Positions 41,094-50,841 of a DNA stretch of 64,000 bases are shown piece after piece. The notes below the pieces were generated by a model. The model did not search any database, was not told where the DNA came from, and saw only the letters and a program-made list of their open reading frames with translations. A program made the position numbers and the translations under genes. The stretch comes from Rhodanobacteraceae bacterium (GTDB lineage Bacteria; Pseudomonadota; Gammaproteobacteria; Xanthomonadales; SZUA-5), in contig JACKOW010000010.1 in assembly GCA_024234055.1 (NCBI GenBank), forward strand, positions 85,612 through 149,611. Direction: 5' to 3'. The first letter of the stretch is position 1. Each line of letters begins with the position of its first letter.

Positions 41094-43829
41094 CTACCGC
41101 ACCGGCTGACCGTTCTCGTCGACCACCTGCACCTCACCCAGGTTCAGCTCGCGCACGCCGGCCTCGATCTGGCTGAGGTCACCGACGATGACCCAGGTCA
41201 GACGGTCCGGGTGAATCACCTGCCTGGCGGCGGCATGGATGTCGGCCAGCGTCTGCGCTTCGATGCGCTGCTTGGCGGTGGCTACCCAATCGTCGGGCCG
41301 ATCAAACTGGAGGATGCTGCGGACCGCGCCCTGAACATCGCCAATGGTCTCGTAGGCGCCCGGCAAGGAGCGCACATCTCCGGCCTTGAGCTTGTCGAGT
41401 TCCTCTTCGGTCGCAGGCTGGTCGCTCAGATACGCGCTGAGTTCCTTGCGGATCTCGGTTACCGACTCGGCAGTCTTGTCGGTCTGCACCGGCGCGTAGG
41501 TGATCCACGGGCGCTGTCCGCGCGCACTTGGCATGGCCACGCCGACACCATAACTCCAGTGCTTGTCCTCGCGCAGATTCATGTTCAGCCGTGAGGTGAA
41601 GGTACCGCCGAGGATGTCGTTCATGGTGCCGATCGCGGTGTTGTTCTCCACTCGGCCATCGGGCCCGAGCAGACCCGCCAGAATCAGGGTCTGCTGCGCT
41701 TCGGCGCGATTGATCAGAAACACGCGCGGTTTGCTCTGCGCCGCAACCACAGGGATTTCGACCACGGGCCGGGGGCTCGCGGGCGCCTTCCAATCGCCGA
41801 AGTGCTTCTCCAGTGCCGGTACGATTGCCGCCAGCGTGGTGTCGCCCGCGACCAGAATGCGCACGTTGTCGGGGCGCAGGAAATCGCTGCGATAGGCGAT
41901 CAGATCGTCGCGGGTGACCGCTGCAATGCTGGCCTCCGTGCCGTTGCCGGAGAAGGGTACGCCGTAGGGGTGATCGGCGCCGAACAGCAGCGGCGGCAGG
42001 ATGCGCAAACCCAGTCCGAAGGGCTGGCTCTTTTCCTGGGCGATGCCGGCCAGCCATTGCTTGCGCACGCGCTCGATGTCCTCCGGCTTGAAATCGGCCT
42101 TGCGCACGATGCTGGCCAGCAATGCCAGCGAGGGGTCCAGTTGTTCGCTCAGCGCCGACACGCCGGCGTAACCATCATCCAGTCCGGCACCGGTGTAGAG
42201 CTGGGCGCCCAGGCTGTCAGCGGCGGCGGCAATCTGCAGCGGATTCTTTCCTTCGGCACCCTCGTCGAGCATGCCGTAGGTGAATTCAGCCGTGCCCAGC
42301 GGGCGACCGCGATCGCCCGAGGATCCGGCCCCGAACAGCAGTTCGACGTTGATGATCGGAATGCTGGAACGCGCAGCCAGCACGACTTCGATGCCGTTCT
42401 TCAAGCGCGCGCGCTGCAGCACGGGAAAGTCCACTTCGGGGAAATCGGCCACCGTGGGCACGCCCTGACTGCGATCGACAGCGCCGGCGTCGGCCACCTT
42501 GTAGTTGCCGAAGGGACGCACTTCCAGGGTGTGGTCGCCTTGTGTCAACCAGCGCCGGGCAGCATCGCGAACCTGGGCTACCGTGGCGGCGTCCAGGCGG
42601 TCCAGCGATTGCTGATAGCAGGCGGGATCGCCGTCGTACACCTGGCATTCGGCCAGCACCCCGGCCTTGCCGGAAAAGCCACCGACCTTCTCCAGACCGC
42701 GCACCACCTCGCTCTTGATCTCGATCTTGGCGCGCTGGAGCTCTTCTGCCGTGGGGCCATCGGCCAGGAATCGCGCCACTTCCTCGTTGATCGCCTGCTC
42801 GACTGTGGCGATCGCCACGCCGGCCTTGACGTCGGCCTCAATGAAAAACATGCTCGCCAATTCCAGCACCTGCGGATAGGCGCCTGTACGGTCGGCGATC
42901 TGATCGCGATAGACCAGACGCTCGTAGAGCCTGGAGGTTTTGCCGCCACCGAGGATGCGCGCTGCCATCTCCATGTAGTCGGCGTCCGGCGTGCCGCGCT
43001 CGGCGTAATTCCAGACCTTGTTCAGTCGCGCCTGAGCAACGCGGTCGTACATCACCTCGCGGGTACTGCTGGTGCGCGCGGCCACCCAGGATTCCAGGCG
43101 GGTCAGCGGCGGGCCGGCCGGAATATCGCCGAAATACTGTTGTACCTTGGCCCTGGCGGTGGCCACATCGATGTCACCGGCCAACACCAGCGTGGCGTTG
43201 GCGGCACCGTAATAGGTGTTGAACCACGCCTTGACGTCGTCCAGCGAGGCCGCCGACAGATCCTCCATCGAGCCGATCGTTTCCCAGCGGTAGGGATGAC
43301 CTTCCGGGAAGCTGGCCTTCTGCAGAGCCTCCATGACGCGGCCGTAGGGCTGGTTCTCGCCCTGGCGCTTTTCGTTCTTGACCACGCCGCGCTGCTCGTC
43401 CAGCGCCGCCTGATCAATGGCCCCGAGCAGATGGCCCATGCGATCGGATTCCATCCACAGGGCCATGTCCAGCGCCGTCTTCGGCACCGTCTGGAAATAG
43501 TTGGTGCGATCCAGCCAGGTGGTGCCGTTCATGTCGGTGGCGCCGACCTTCTCGAAGGGCTCGAAATACTCGCCGTCGTGGTTCTCGGTCTTCTGGAACA
43601 TCAGATGTTCGAACAGATGCGCGAAACCCGTGTGCCCGGGTTTCTCGTCCTTGGAGCCCACGTGGTACCACATCGACACCGCGATCACCGGCGCCTTGGT
43701 GTCCTGGTGCACGATCACGGTCAGGCCGTTGTCGAGCTGGAATTTCTCGTAGGGAATCAGCGAATCGGCCGCCGGCGCGGCAGCGCCGAACAGCAGGGCC
43801 GAAAGGCCGGCAATCAGTTTCAAGCGCAT
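41094..43829 (-). CDS. Exported M16 zinc metallopeptidase (full-length, two-domain)
   Basis: 911 residues with a signal peptide (MRLKLIAGLSALLFGAAAPA). The active N-terminal half carries the inverted zinc motif HLFEH (about residues 71-75) and the distal Glu in EQRGVVKNEKRQGENQPYGR. The C-terminal half is an inactive M16 domain (IEVVLAARSSIPIINVELLF, later GGTFTSRLNMNLREDKHWSY). A single chain with both halves is the pitrilysin/PqqL-like arrangement of periplasmic M16B proteases. The open frame is intact over 2.7 kb, in contrast to the frame-broken genes of the window. The substrate is unknown. Confidence 0.92.
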   Translation of the reverse strand: MRLKLIAGLSALLFGAAAPAADSLIPYEKFQLDNGLTVIVHQDTKAPVIAVSMWYHVGSKDEKPGHTGFAHLFEHLMFQKTENHDGEYFEPFEKVGATDMNGTTWLDRTNYFQTVPKTALDMALWMESDRMGHLLGAIDQAALDEQRGVVKNEKRQGENQPYGRVMEALQKASFPEGHPYRWETIGSMEDLSAASLDDVKAWFNTYYGAANATLVLAGDIDVATARAKVQQYFGDIPAGPPLTRLESWVAARTSSTREVMYDRVAQARLNKVWNYAERGTPDADYMEMAARILGGGKTSRLYERLVYRDQIADRTGAYPQVLELASMFFIEADVKAGVAIATVEQAINEEVARFLADGPTAEELQRAKIEIKSEVVRGLEKVGGFSGKAGVLAECQVYDGDPACYQQSLDRLDAATVAQVRDAARRWLTQGDHTLEVRPFGNYKVADAGAVDRSQGVPTVADFPEVDFPVLQRARLKNGIEVVLAARSSIPIINVELLFGAGSSGDRGRPLGTAEFTYGMLDEGAEGKNPLQIAAAADSLGAQLYTGAGLDDGYAGVSALSEQLDPSLALLASIVRKADFKPEDIERVRKQWLAGIAQEKSQPFGLGLRILPPLLFGADHPYGVPFSGNGTEASIAAVTRDDLIAYRSDFLRPDNVRILVAGDTTLAAIVPALEKHFGDWKAPASPRPVVEIPVVAAQSKPRVFLINRAEAQQTLILAGLLGPDGRVENNTAIGTMNDILGGTFTSRLNMNLREDKHWSYGVGVAMPSARGQRPWITYAPVQTDKTAESVTEIRKELSAYLSDQPATEEELDKLKAGDVRSLPGAYETIGDVQGAVRSILQFDRPDDWVATAKQRIEAQTLADIHAAARQVIHPDRLTWVIVGDLSQIEAGVRELNLGEVQVVDENGQPVR

Positions 43830-43917
43830 GGATGGGTCTCGATGGCGACAGACGCGGGGGCGGCCGATGCTAGACGTTGCAATCGGTCACGCCAATGGCG
43901 GAGGGGCAGGTGAGAAG

Positions 43918-44098
43918 CGTTCAACGCAGAGAACGCAGAGGGCCGCAGAGGACGCAGAGAGAAGCTCGTCCAGGATTGCCTTTGCTTTTCTCTGCGTCCC
44001 TCTGCGTTTCCTTTGCGTTCTCTGCGATCGGCTTCTGCCCCCCGGCGCGACAGTTTCCGGCTTTCGCACCGGTCGCGAGGCAAGCTCGCTCCTACGGG
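43918..44098. repeat. Nonamer-array island (AACGCAGAG) with inverted arms, plus REP half
   Basis: AACGCAGAG twice, then GGCCGCAGAG and GACGCAGAG (43924-43961). The inverted arm TCTCTGCGTCCCTCTGCG is at 43991-44008 and continues with CCTTTGCGTTCTCTGCG. The piece GGTCGCGAGGCAAGCTCGCT then CCTACGG (44069-44096) is the GTAGGAGCG REP family, ending about 45 bases before the rep start. No gene is seen in 43830-44141. Confidence 0.75.
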
Positions 44099-44141
44099 GC
44101 TAGACTCGCCACCCCCGCCTGCGAACTCCAACCGCCCGCCG

Positions 44142-46115
44142 ATGCTCAATCCGCAACAACAGGAAGCCGTGCGTTATCTGGATGGTCCGCTGCTGGTGCT
44201 GGCGGGCGCCGGGTCGGGCAAGACCAGCGTGATCACCCAGAAGATCGCGCATCTGGTGCGTTCGGGGCTGTACAACATCAACGAGATCGCCGCGATCACC
44301 TTCACCAACAAGGCCGCCCGGGAAATGCGCGAGCGCGCGGCGAGATTGCTGGGAGAGGGCGGCAGCGAGGGGCTGACGGTATCGACCTTCCACGCCTTGG
44401 GCATGCGCTTTCTGGAGATCGAATGTGCCCATGTCGGATTGCGCCGCGGTTTTTCGATTCTGGGTGAGGACGATGCCCGGGCGCTGGTCAAGGATCTGGC
44501 GCCCAAGGGCACCGGCAACGACGTGCTCGATCGCTGGCGCCAGCTGATCGGCCAGGCCAAGAACCGCGGCCTCAATCCGGCGCAGGCGCTGGCGGCTTCG
44601 CAGACGCCGCGTGAGCGCGAGGCGGCCGAGCTCTATGCCAGCTACGCCCAGCGCCTGACCGCCTTCAACGCGGTGGATTTCGATGATCTGATCGCGCTGC
44701 CGGTGCGGGTGCTGGAGTCTGACGAAGAAGTGCGCGCCAAGTGGCAGCGCAAGTATCGCTATCTGCTGGTGGACGAATACCAGGACACCAACGACACCCA
44801 GTACCGATTGCTGCGACTGCTGGCCGGCGAGCGCGGTCTGTTCACGGCGGTGGGTGATGACGACCAGTCGATCTACGCCTGGCGCGGCGCCAATCCGGAG
44901 AATCTGGCGCAGCTGGGTCAGGACTATCCGAATCTGAGAATCGTCAAGCTGGAGCAGAACTACCGCTGCGCCCAGCGCATCCTGCGCGCGGCCAACGCGG
45001 TGATCGGCCAGAACCCGCATCTGCATCCCAAGAAGCTGTGGAGCGCGCTGCCCGACGGCGATCCAATCCGTATCGTCGCCCGCGGCAGCGATACCGATGA
45101 GGCCGAGTTCGTGGCCGCCGAGATCAGCCACCGGCAACTGATCGACAAATGCACGCCGCGCGATTTCGCCGTGCTCTTTCGCGGCAACCATCAGGCGCGC
45201 TCGCTGGAACTGGCCCTCAGAGTGCTCAAGGTGCCCTATCACCTGTCGGGCGCCACCTCCTTCTTTGATCGCCAGGAGATCAAGGATGTGATGGCCTACC
45301 TGCGGCTGCTGGCCAACCCCGAGGACGATGCCGCCTTCGTGCGTGCGGTAGCCACGCCCAGGCGCGATGTCGGCGCGGCGACACTGGAGAAACTGGCCGA
45401 GGCGGCGCGCAGTCGTGGTCTGCCGCTGGCCAAGGCAGCGGGCTCGCACACCCTGCTGGCCACGCTGACGCCGCGCGCGGCTAGAGCACTGTCGGCCTTT
45501 TCCGAACAACTCGATGGCTGGCGCAAGCTCAGCAGCAGCGTGCGCCCGCGGGCGCTGATCGAACAGCTGATCCGCGAATCCGGCCTGATCCAGCACTGGC
45601 GCGAGGACAGCAAGCGCCCGGAAATGGCCGAGCGTCGCCAGGCCCAGGTGCAGGCCTTTCTGGAATGGATCGGCGATCGCCGCGAGAATTCACTGGGCGC
45701 CCTGCTGACCCAGCTGATGCTGGAGAGCCAGGACGACGAGCCCGGCGATCGCGTGCGCCTGATGACCCTGCACAGCGCCAAGGGCCTGGAATTCCGCCAC
45801 GTGTTTCTGGTCGGCTGCGAAGACGGTTTGCTGCCGCATGTGTCCTCGCTGGACGAAGGGCGACTGGATGAGGAGCGGCGCCTGTTCTACGTCGGCATGA
45901 CCCGCGCCAAGGAAACCTTGACCCTGTCCTACTGCCGCGTGCGCACCCGCTACGGCCGCGAGGAATGCCCTGAACCCAGTCGCTTCCTGATGGAAATGCC
46001 CGAGAGCGAAGTACGTTGGGTGGGCAAGGACGAAAAGACCGTCAAGACCGCCGAGGAAAAAGCCGTCGCCGCCAGACCGCATCTGGATGCGATCCGGGCT
46101 TTGCTCGGTGCTTAG
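44142..46115 (+). CDS. rep: ATP-dependent DNA helicase Rep (UvrD family)
   Basis: A superfamily 1 3'-5' helicase that helps forks pass protein blocks. 657 residues, near the size of E. coli Rep. The start MLNPQQQEAVRYLDGPLLVL is typical. Motifs: I AGAGSGKTS (about 23-31), Ia AITFTNKAAREM, II VDEYQDTN, III VGDDDQSIYAWRGA, IV LEQNYRC, V MTLHSAKGLEF and VI YVGMTRAKETL. The frame continues upstream of 44142 only into repeat DNA. Monocistronic between two repeat islands. Confidence 0.93.
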   Translation: MLNPQQQEAVRYLDGPLLVLAGAGSGKTSVITQKIAHLVRSGLYNINEIAAITFTNKAAREMRERAARLLGEGGSEGLTVSTFHALGMRFLEIECAHVGLRRGFSILGEDDARALVKDLAPKGTGNDVLDRWRQLIGQAKNRGLNPAQALAASQTPREREAAELYASYAQRLTAFNAVDFDDLIALPVRVLESDEEVRAKWQRKYRYLLVDEYQDTNDTQYRLLRLLAGERGLFTAVGDDDQSIYAWRGANPENLAQLGQDYPNLRIVKLEQNYRCAQRILRAANAVIGQNPHLHPKKLWSALPDGDPIRIVARGSDTDEAEFVAAEISHRQLIDKCTPRDFAVLFRGNHQARSLELALRVLKVPYHLSGATSFFDRQEIKDVMAYLRLLANPEDDAAFVRAVATPRRDVGAATLEKLAEAARSRGLPLAKAAGSHTLLATLTPRAARALSAFSEQLDGWRKLSSSVRPRALIEQLIRESGLIQHWREDSKRPEMAERRQAQVQAFLEWIGDRRENSLGALLTQLMLESQDDEPGDRVRLMTLHSAKGLEFRHVFLVGCEDGLLPHVSSLDEGRLDEERRLFYVGMTRAKETLTLSYCRVRTRYGREECPEPSRFLMEMPESEVRWVGKDEKTVKTAEEKAVAARPHLDAIRALLGA

Positions 46116-46149
46116 CGATTCGGCCACGTCGGAGCCATTCGGCACTTCA

Positions 46150-46445
46150 AGTAAAACGTCAAACGTGAAACGTCAATCAGAGCTCGCTGCTGATGACCTG
46201 TGGGAGCGGACTTTGTCCGCGACGGCCGACTTCATGGGTCCGCGAGCTTGTTCGCGGACGAAGTCCGCTCCCACAGGCGTCCGAGTGCGAGCTTCAAGTT
46301 GACGTTTTACGTTTGACGTTTTACCGCTCTTCGGACGATTTGCGCATTTGGTCCAAAGGTCATGGAAGCGTCCAGACAAGTCTGGACCCACAACAGCCGG
46401 GACTTGCCGCGCAGCGCTCTTACCGACAACCAACAACCAACAACC
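46150..46445. repeat. Composite island after rep: TCAAACG arrays, REP pair, GTCCAGAC half, ACCAACA array
   Basis: TAAAACG, TCAAACG, TGAAACG units at 46151-46176. A REP CTGTGGGAGCGGACTTTG is at 46198 and its inverse GACGAAGTCCGCTCCCACAG at 46258-46277. The reverse array TTGACGTTTTACGTTTGACG lies at 46300-46319. A second unit follows: AGCGTCCAGACAAGTCTGG (46371) and ACCGACA, ACCAACA, ACCAACA (46420-46440). No gene is seen in 46116-46453. Confidence 0.85.
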
Positions 46446-46453
46446 CGCTCCAC

Positions 46454-47678
46454 CTACATCCCCGCCCGCGGCGGCACCACGCTGTTGCCGAGCAGCAGGC
46501 CGGCCACCAGCGCGGCGATCAGGGTGACCACGCTGAAGGCGGTGTCGAGGCCGAGGAACACATCCTTTTCGAACACGAAGGTCAGGCTGCGGAAGCCGAC
46601 CGAGCCGGGCACCAGCAGGATCAGACCGGGCAGGCGGAAAGTGGCGCCGGGCCGATTGGTCCAGCGAGCGTAGAGGTTGCTGAGCACGGTGATGACAAAA
46701 GCCGCGATGAACAGACCGAGTTCGGCACCCAAGGCCGGGCTGGCGAAGCGAGTGGTCAGATAGCTGATGCCGGCGGCCAGGAACACCACCCACCAGTCGC
46801 GGATGCGGGCCTTGAACAGCAGGGCAAAGGCCGTCGCGGCCGTGATCAGCGAGGCCACTTCCATCCAGGGTGCCTGCAGGTGCGCCATGGCATCGGGGGC
46901 TCCCCAGCCGAGCGCCGACGCCAGCCGCGATCCCAACAAGGCGCCGAAAGCCAGTTTCAGCAGCACCGCCACCGCACCGGCGAAGCGCGCCGTGCCGGAC
47001 ACCAGATGCTGGGTGGCCACTTCGGCAGCGGCGGTGGTCAGCGACAGGCCAGGCAGCAGCACAATCAGTCCGGCGGTCAGCACCAGCGGTGAAATAGGGG
47101 TCCAGGCGTAGGCGATGTAGGCGGTCATCAGGGCCACCAGAAAGGCTGCCAGCGCTTCAAAGGTGGCGGCCAGTCGTGGGCGCGCCGGGGCCAGCTGAGC
47201 CAGCACGCCCAGCATCAAGCCCAGTGCAGCGGCGCTGCCGATGTCGGCCGGGCTGCCTTTGAGCAGGCCGGCCACACCTGCCGAAGCCAGCAGAAAGCCG
47301 AACACGGTCTCGAGCCACTGTCGCCGTTCAGAGTCTGGCTTGGCGGCCTGGGCCAGGGCACGCATGCCTTCGGCGGCGGAATACTCGCCGCGCGCCACGC
47401 GCTCGGCGATATCGTCGACCCGCCACAGACGCCGCAGATGGATATCGCCCGGCGCCAGCCGGACCACGCAGGTCACGGTCTGCTGATCGCCTTCGGCCCC
47501 GATCGGGCGCACCGTGGCGATGATCGCCGTCGGGCTCGACCAGATATGGGTATCCAGCCCCAATTTGCGGCTGACCGAGTTGATGACGTCTTCCAGACGC
47601 GGCGCGGTGGAGCCTGCCTCGTGCAGGCGCCGGGCCAGCTCGATGACGAAATCGCATTGTGCGCAATAGTGGTTTCAT
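46454..47678 (-). CDS. Threonine/serine exporter family protein (ThrE-like)
   Basis: An inner-membrane protein with an N-terminal soluble part (DUF1212-like: FVIELARRLHEAGSTAPRLE, then KLGLDTHIWSSPTAIIATV) and about ten membrane helices covering both ThrE halves. The uninterrupted frame starts only at a TTG (47563), but conserved ThrE sequence continues upstream in the same frame to about 47650. There a run of A (47648-47650) appears one base too long; without it the protein begins MKPLLRTMRFVIELARRL from ATG 47678. Corrected length about 407 residues. Export of Thr/Ser is known for the family, not shown here. Confidence 0.82.
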
Positions 47679-47811
47679 GCGGGCATGATGCGCGAGCGCC
47701 GTGGAGTCATGGCGCAACTCCCGGAGGGTGCGTTCAGGTTTCTGGCCAGAAGCCAATCATGGCATTGATCGGCGCGCGCTACCGGCTTGGCACTCTTTCA
47801 GGAAGCGCGAC

Positions 47812-48687
47812 ATGCAGGTGGGTATCGGTGAGCTGTTTTCGGTGAGTTCGGCGGCTTGCTGGGCCGTCGGCGTGATCCTTTACAGGCAGCTCGGTCGTGA
47901 GTTGCCGCCGGTGGCCCTGAACCTGCTGAAGAATGGCGTGGTGGTGGCGCTGATGGTGCCGACCGTACTGATCGCCCATGGCCTGGCCCTGCCCCAGATC
48001 AGTGGCTGGTCGCTGGCGCTGACCGCGCTCTCCGGCATTCTCGGCATCAGCGTTGCCGACACCCTGTACTTCCGGGCCCTGAACACCCTCGGCGCCGGTC
48101 GCATCGGCGTGCTCGGCAATCTGTTCAGTCCCTGCGTGATCCTGCTGTCCTTCTTCTTTCTGGACGAGCGCCTGAGCCTGCTGCAGTTCGGCGGTTTCGT
48201 GCTGGTGATGTTCGGCGTGCTGCTGGTCAACCGACCGGTGCTCAACGACCCTTGCCGGCCAGCCAGCTGCGCCGCGGTCTGCTCTACGGGGTCACCGCGG
48301 TGGCACTGAACGCCGCCGGTGTGGTCATGATCAAGCCGGTGCTGGAACAGGAACCCTTCTTCTGGGTCTGTCTGTTGCGACTGCTGGCGGCCCTGGTCCC
48401 GATGCTGTGGCTGTGGCGCTGGCTGCCCGCCCACCACCGCATGCCTTCGTGGCGCGGCGTGCCCTGGCGACGGCTGGTGATAGCCGCCGTCTTCGGTCAG
48501 TACGTGGCCATGCTGTTCTGGCTGGCCGGTTACAAATACACCAGCGCCTCGGTAGCCTCGATCCTCAACGAAACCGCGTCGATCTTCATCCTGCTGTTCG
48601 CCTGGGCGTGGCTGAAGGAACCCTGGGACGGCGCAAGCTGATCGGCGTGGCGTTCACCTTTGGCGGGGTGGGGTGATGTTGATGTAG
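47812..48687 (+). pseudogene. EamA/DMT-family transporter, two or three frameshifts
   Basis: An inner-membrane transporter of the drug/metabolite superfamily with two EamA repeats (ten helices). ATG 47812 has AGGAAG upstream. The first half (MQVGIGELFSVSSAACWAVG, then VADTLYFRALNTLGAGRIGV) is in one frame up to about 48245. The second (LRRGLLYGVTAVALNAAGVV, then YKYTSASVASILNETASIFI) is in another. The end (LGRRKLIGVAFTFGGVG) needs a further shift near 48620 and perhaps another near 48673. The pieces join into a normal protein of about 290 residues, so sequencing indels are likely. The substrate is unknown. Confidence 0.75.
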
Positions 48688-48703
48688 TGGCAGGAGCTTC
48701 AAA

Positions 48704-49255
48704 AGGTCAAACGTAAAACGTAAAACGTCAATTTGAAGCTCGCCATTCGCGGCCTGTGGGAGCGGACTCTGTCCGCGAAGTGGATCTCGCCCATCTAAGC
48801 GGCCATCGCGGGCGCCGCCAGCCGTGCAGGCCACAACGTGCCTTGATTGACGTTTTACGTTTGACGTTTTACCGCTCTCCGACTGCCGAGGTGCGCGGTG
48901 CGAAGTCAAACGTCAATTTGAAGCTCGCCATTCGCGGCCTGTGGGAGCGGACTCTGTCCGCGAAGTGGATCTCGCCCATCTGAAAGCGGTCATCGCGGGC
49001 GCAGCCCGCCGCTGCAGGCCACCGGCGCCGTGCCTTGATTGACGTTTTACGTTTGACGTTTTATCGCTCTCCGACTGCCGAGGTGCGAGGTGCGAAGTCA
49101 AACGTCAATTTGATGCTCGCCGTCCGCGGCCTGTGGGAGCGGACTCTGTCCGCGAAGTGGATCTCGCCCATCTGAAAGCGGCCATCGCGGGCGCCGCCAG
49201 CCGCTGCAGGCCACCGGCTCCGTGCCTTGATTGACGTTTTACGTTTGACGTTTTA
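48704..49255. repeat. Triple tandem repeat (185-192 bp period) with TAAAACG arrays
   Basis: Three near-identical copies contain TCAAACGTCAATTTGAAGCT (reference points 48727, 48912, 49104), TGTGGGAGCGGACTCTGTCC, CATCGCGGGCG and TTGACGTTTTACGTTTGACG. The last array ends in the NfeD stop codon. No gene is seen in this 550-bp stretch. Confidence 0.9.
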
Positions 49256-49711
49256 CTGCTGTTGCGCCGCCTCCACCTGCAATATCTGCTCGCGGGCACC
49301 GAGCACTCGTACGGTGGTGCCGGCGGGCAGATCCGGGCCGCTGACGGTCCACAGGGCGTCGCCGACCTTGATCTTGCCGCGACCATTGACGATGGCGGTT
49401 TCCAGCGTGAACACCCGACCAATCATCTGTTCGGTGCGCTTGTTCAGCAGCGGCTGGTCGTCCGGTTTGTCTGGAACGCGCTTGCGCCAGGCGCGATAGC
49501 CGAGCAGGGAGCCGATCGAGAGCAACGCGAAGGCCACGATCTGCACGCCCCACGGCAGCGCCGGCAGCAGCCACACCGCCACACCCACGACCAGCGCGGC
49601 AATGCCGAACCACAGCAGGAAGGCGCCGGGGGCAAAGACCTCCAGCACCAGCAGGATCAAGCCGGCAATCAGCCACTCCGATGGACTGATGCTCTGCCAC
49701 CAGGGACTCAT
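49253..49711 (-). CDS. NfeD-family membrane protein
   Basis: 152 residues: two to three membrane helices (EWLIAGLILLVLEVFAPGAF, then GIAALVVGVAVWLLPALPWG and IVAFALLSIGSLLGYRAW) followed by an OB-fold NfeD C-terminal domain (MIGRVFTLETAIVNGRGKIK, then VGDALWTVSGPDLPAGTTV). It partners the SPFH protein encoded immediately upstream (four-base overlap), a well-known pairing in membrane quality control. Its stop codon TAA is the first three bases of a TAAAACG unit of the downstream array. Confidence 0.9.
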   Translation of the reverse strand: MSPWWQSISPSEWLIAGLILLVLEVFAPGAFLLWFGIAALVVGVAVWLLPALPWGVQIVAFALLSIGSLLGYRAWRKRVPDKPDDQPLLNKRTEQMIGRVFTLETAIVNGRGKIKVGDALWTVSGPDLPAGTTVRVLGAREQILQVEAAQQQ

Positions 49712-50634
49712 GGCGCGACACCCCCCTGCTTCTTGGCGACGGCCTTGGCGATTTCGGCGATGCCGGCGATGGAGCCGACGACGCTGGTGAGTTCCACCGG
49801 CAGGATCAGGGTTTTCTGATTGGGGCTGGTGGCCATGGCCTGCAACGCCTTGACGTAATTGTTGGCAACGAAGTAGTTGATCGCCTGGACATCGCCCTTG
49901 GCGATGGCCTGCGACACCATATCGGTGGCCCGGGCTTCGGCTTCGGCCAGGCGCTCGCGCGCCTCGGTATCACGGAAAGCCGCTTCGCGGCGGCCCTCGG
50001 CTTCCAGCACCGCGGCCTGCTTCTCGCCTTCGGCCCGCAGGATCTCGCTGGCGCGGCTGCCTTCGGCTTCGAGAATGGCGGCGCGCTTCTCGCGCTCGGC
50101 CTTCATCTGCCGAGCCATGGCATCAACCAGATCGCGCGGCGGCTGGATGTCCTTGAGCTCGATGCGATTGACCTTGATACCCCAGGGATGGGTGGCGTCG
50201 TCGACCACCCGCATCAGCCTGGCATTGATCTCGTCGCGCTTGCTCAGCGATTCATCCAGGTCCATCGAGCCGATGGCGGTGCGGATGTTGGTCATCACCA
50301 GGGCAATCGCGGCCTGCTCCAGGTTGGCCACCTCGTAGGCTGACTTGGCGGCGTCGAGCACCTGGAAGAAGATCACGCCGTCGACCTTGACCACGGCGTT
50401 GTCCTTGGTGATGACGTCCTGCGAGGGCACATCCAGCACCTGTTCCATCATGTTGACCTTGCGCCCGACCGAATCGATCAGCGGAATCAGGAAGCCCAGA
50501 CCCGAGGGCAAGGTGTGGGTGTACTTGCCGAAGCGCTCGACGGTGAAGTTGAAGCCCTGCGGCACAAAGCGGATGGAACGAAACACCACCACGGCGATGA
50601 AGCCGAGGAATACCAGAATCAGAATATTGTCCAT
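49708..50634 (-). CDS. qmcA: SPFH/stomatin-like membrane protein QmcA
   Basis: 308 residues. An N-terminal membrane anchor (MDNILILVFLGFIAVVVF), a Band-7 domain (FTVERFGKYTHTLPSGLGFL, then MMEQVLDVPSQDVITKDNAV and WGIKVNRIELKDIQPPRDLV), and a long Glu/Ala/Arg-rich coiled coil (about 185-245) that drives oligomer assembly. The C-terminal part is hydrophobic. It overlaps nfeD by four bases; together they form a raft-like complex associated with membrane proteases. Confidence 0.92.
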   Translation of the reverse strand: MDNILILVFLGFIAVVVFRSIRFVPQGFNFTVERFGKYTHTLPSGLGFLIPLIDSVGRKVNMMEQVLDVPSQDVITKDNAVVKVDGVIFFQVLDAAKSAYEVANLEQAAIALVMTNIRTAIGSMDLDESLSKRDEINARLMRVVDDATHPWGIKVNRIELKDIQPPRDLVDAMARQMKAEREKRAAILEAEGSRASEILRAEGEKQAAVLEAEGRREAAFRDTEARERLAEAEARATDMVSQAIAKGDVQAINYFVANNYVKALQAMATSPNQKTLILPVELTSVVGSIAGIAEIAKAVAKKQGGVAP

Positions 50635-50841
50635 CGGTCGGCTCCGGTCGGGATGGGCTGCAGTCTAACCCGGGTAAACGGCGCCCGGCGCATCAGTGGC
50701 AGCGCCAGGACTTCCGGACCGGTGGACAATGTGTCACCAAGAGCAAGGGTCAATGGAGCCATTGCACTAGCCAATTTGGTCAGATTGGCTTCACAATCGA
50801 CATGCCCCGTTTCAAAACAGACTGGTTACAGGAGAATCACC

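Noticed and set aside
41802..43913. 703-codon plus-strand open frame
   Set aside because: Antisense of the M16 protease gene; no ribosome site and no recognisable domains.
43918..44036. Promoter or attenuator specific to rep
   Set aside because: Matches the general island pattern seen after or before many unrelated genes, so specific control of rep is not supported.
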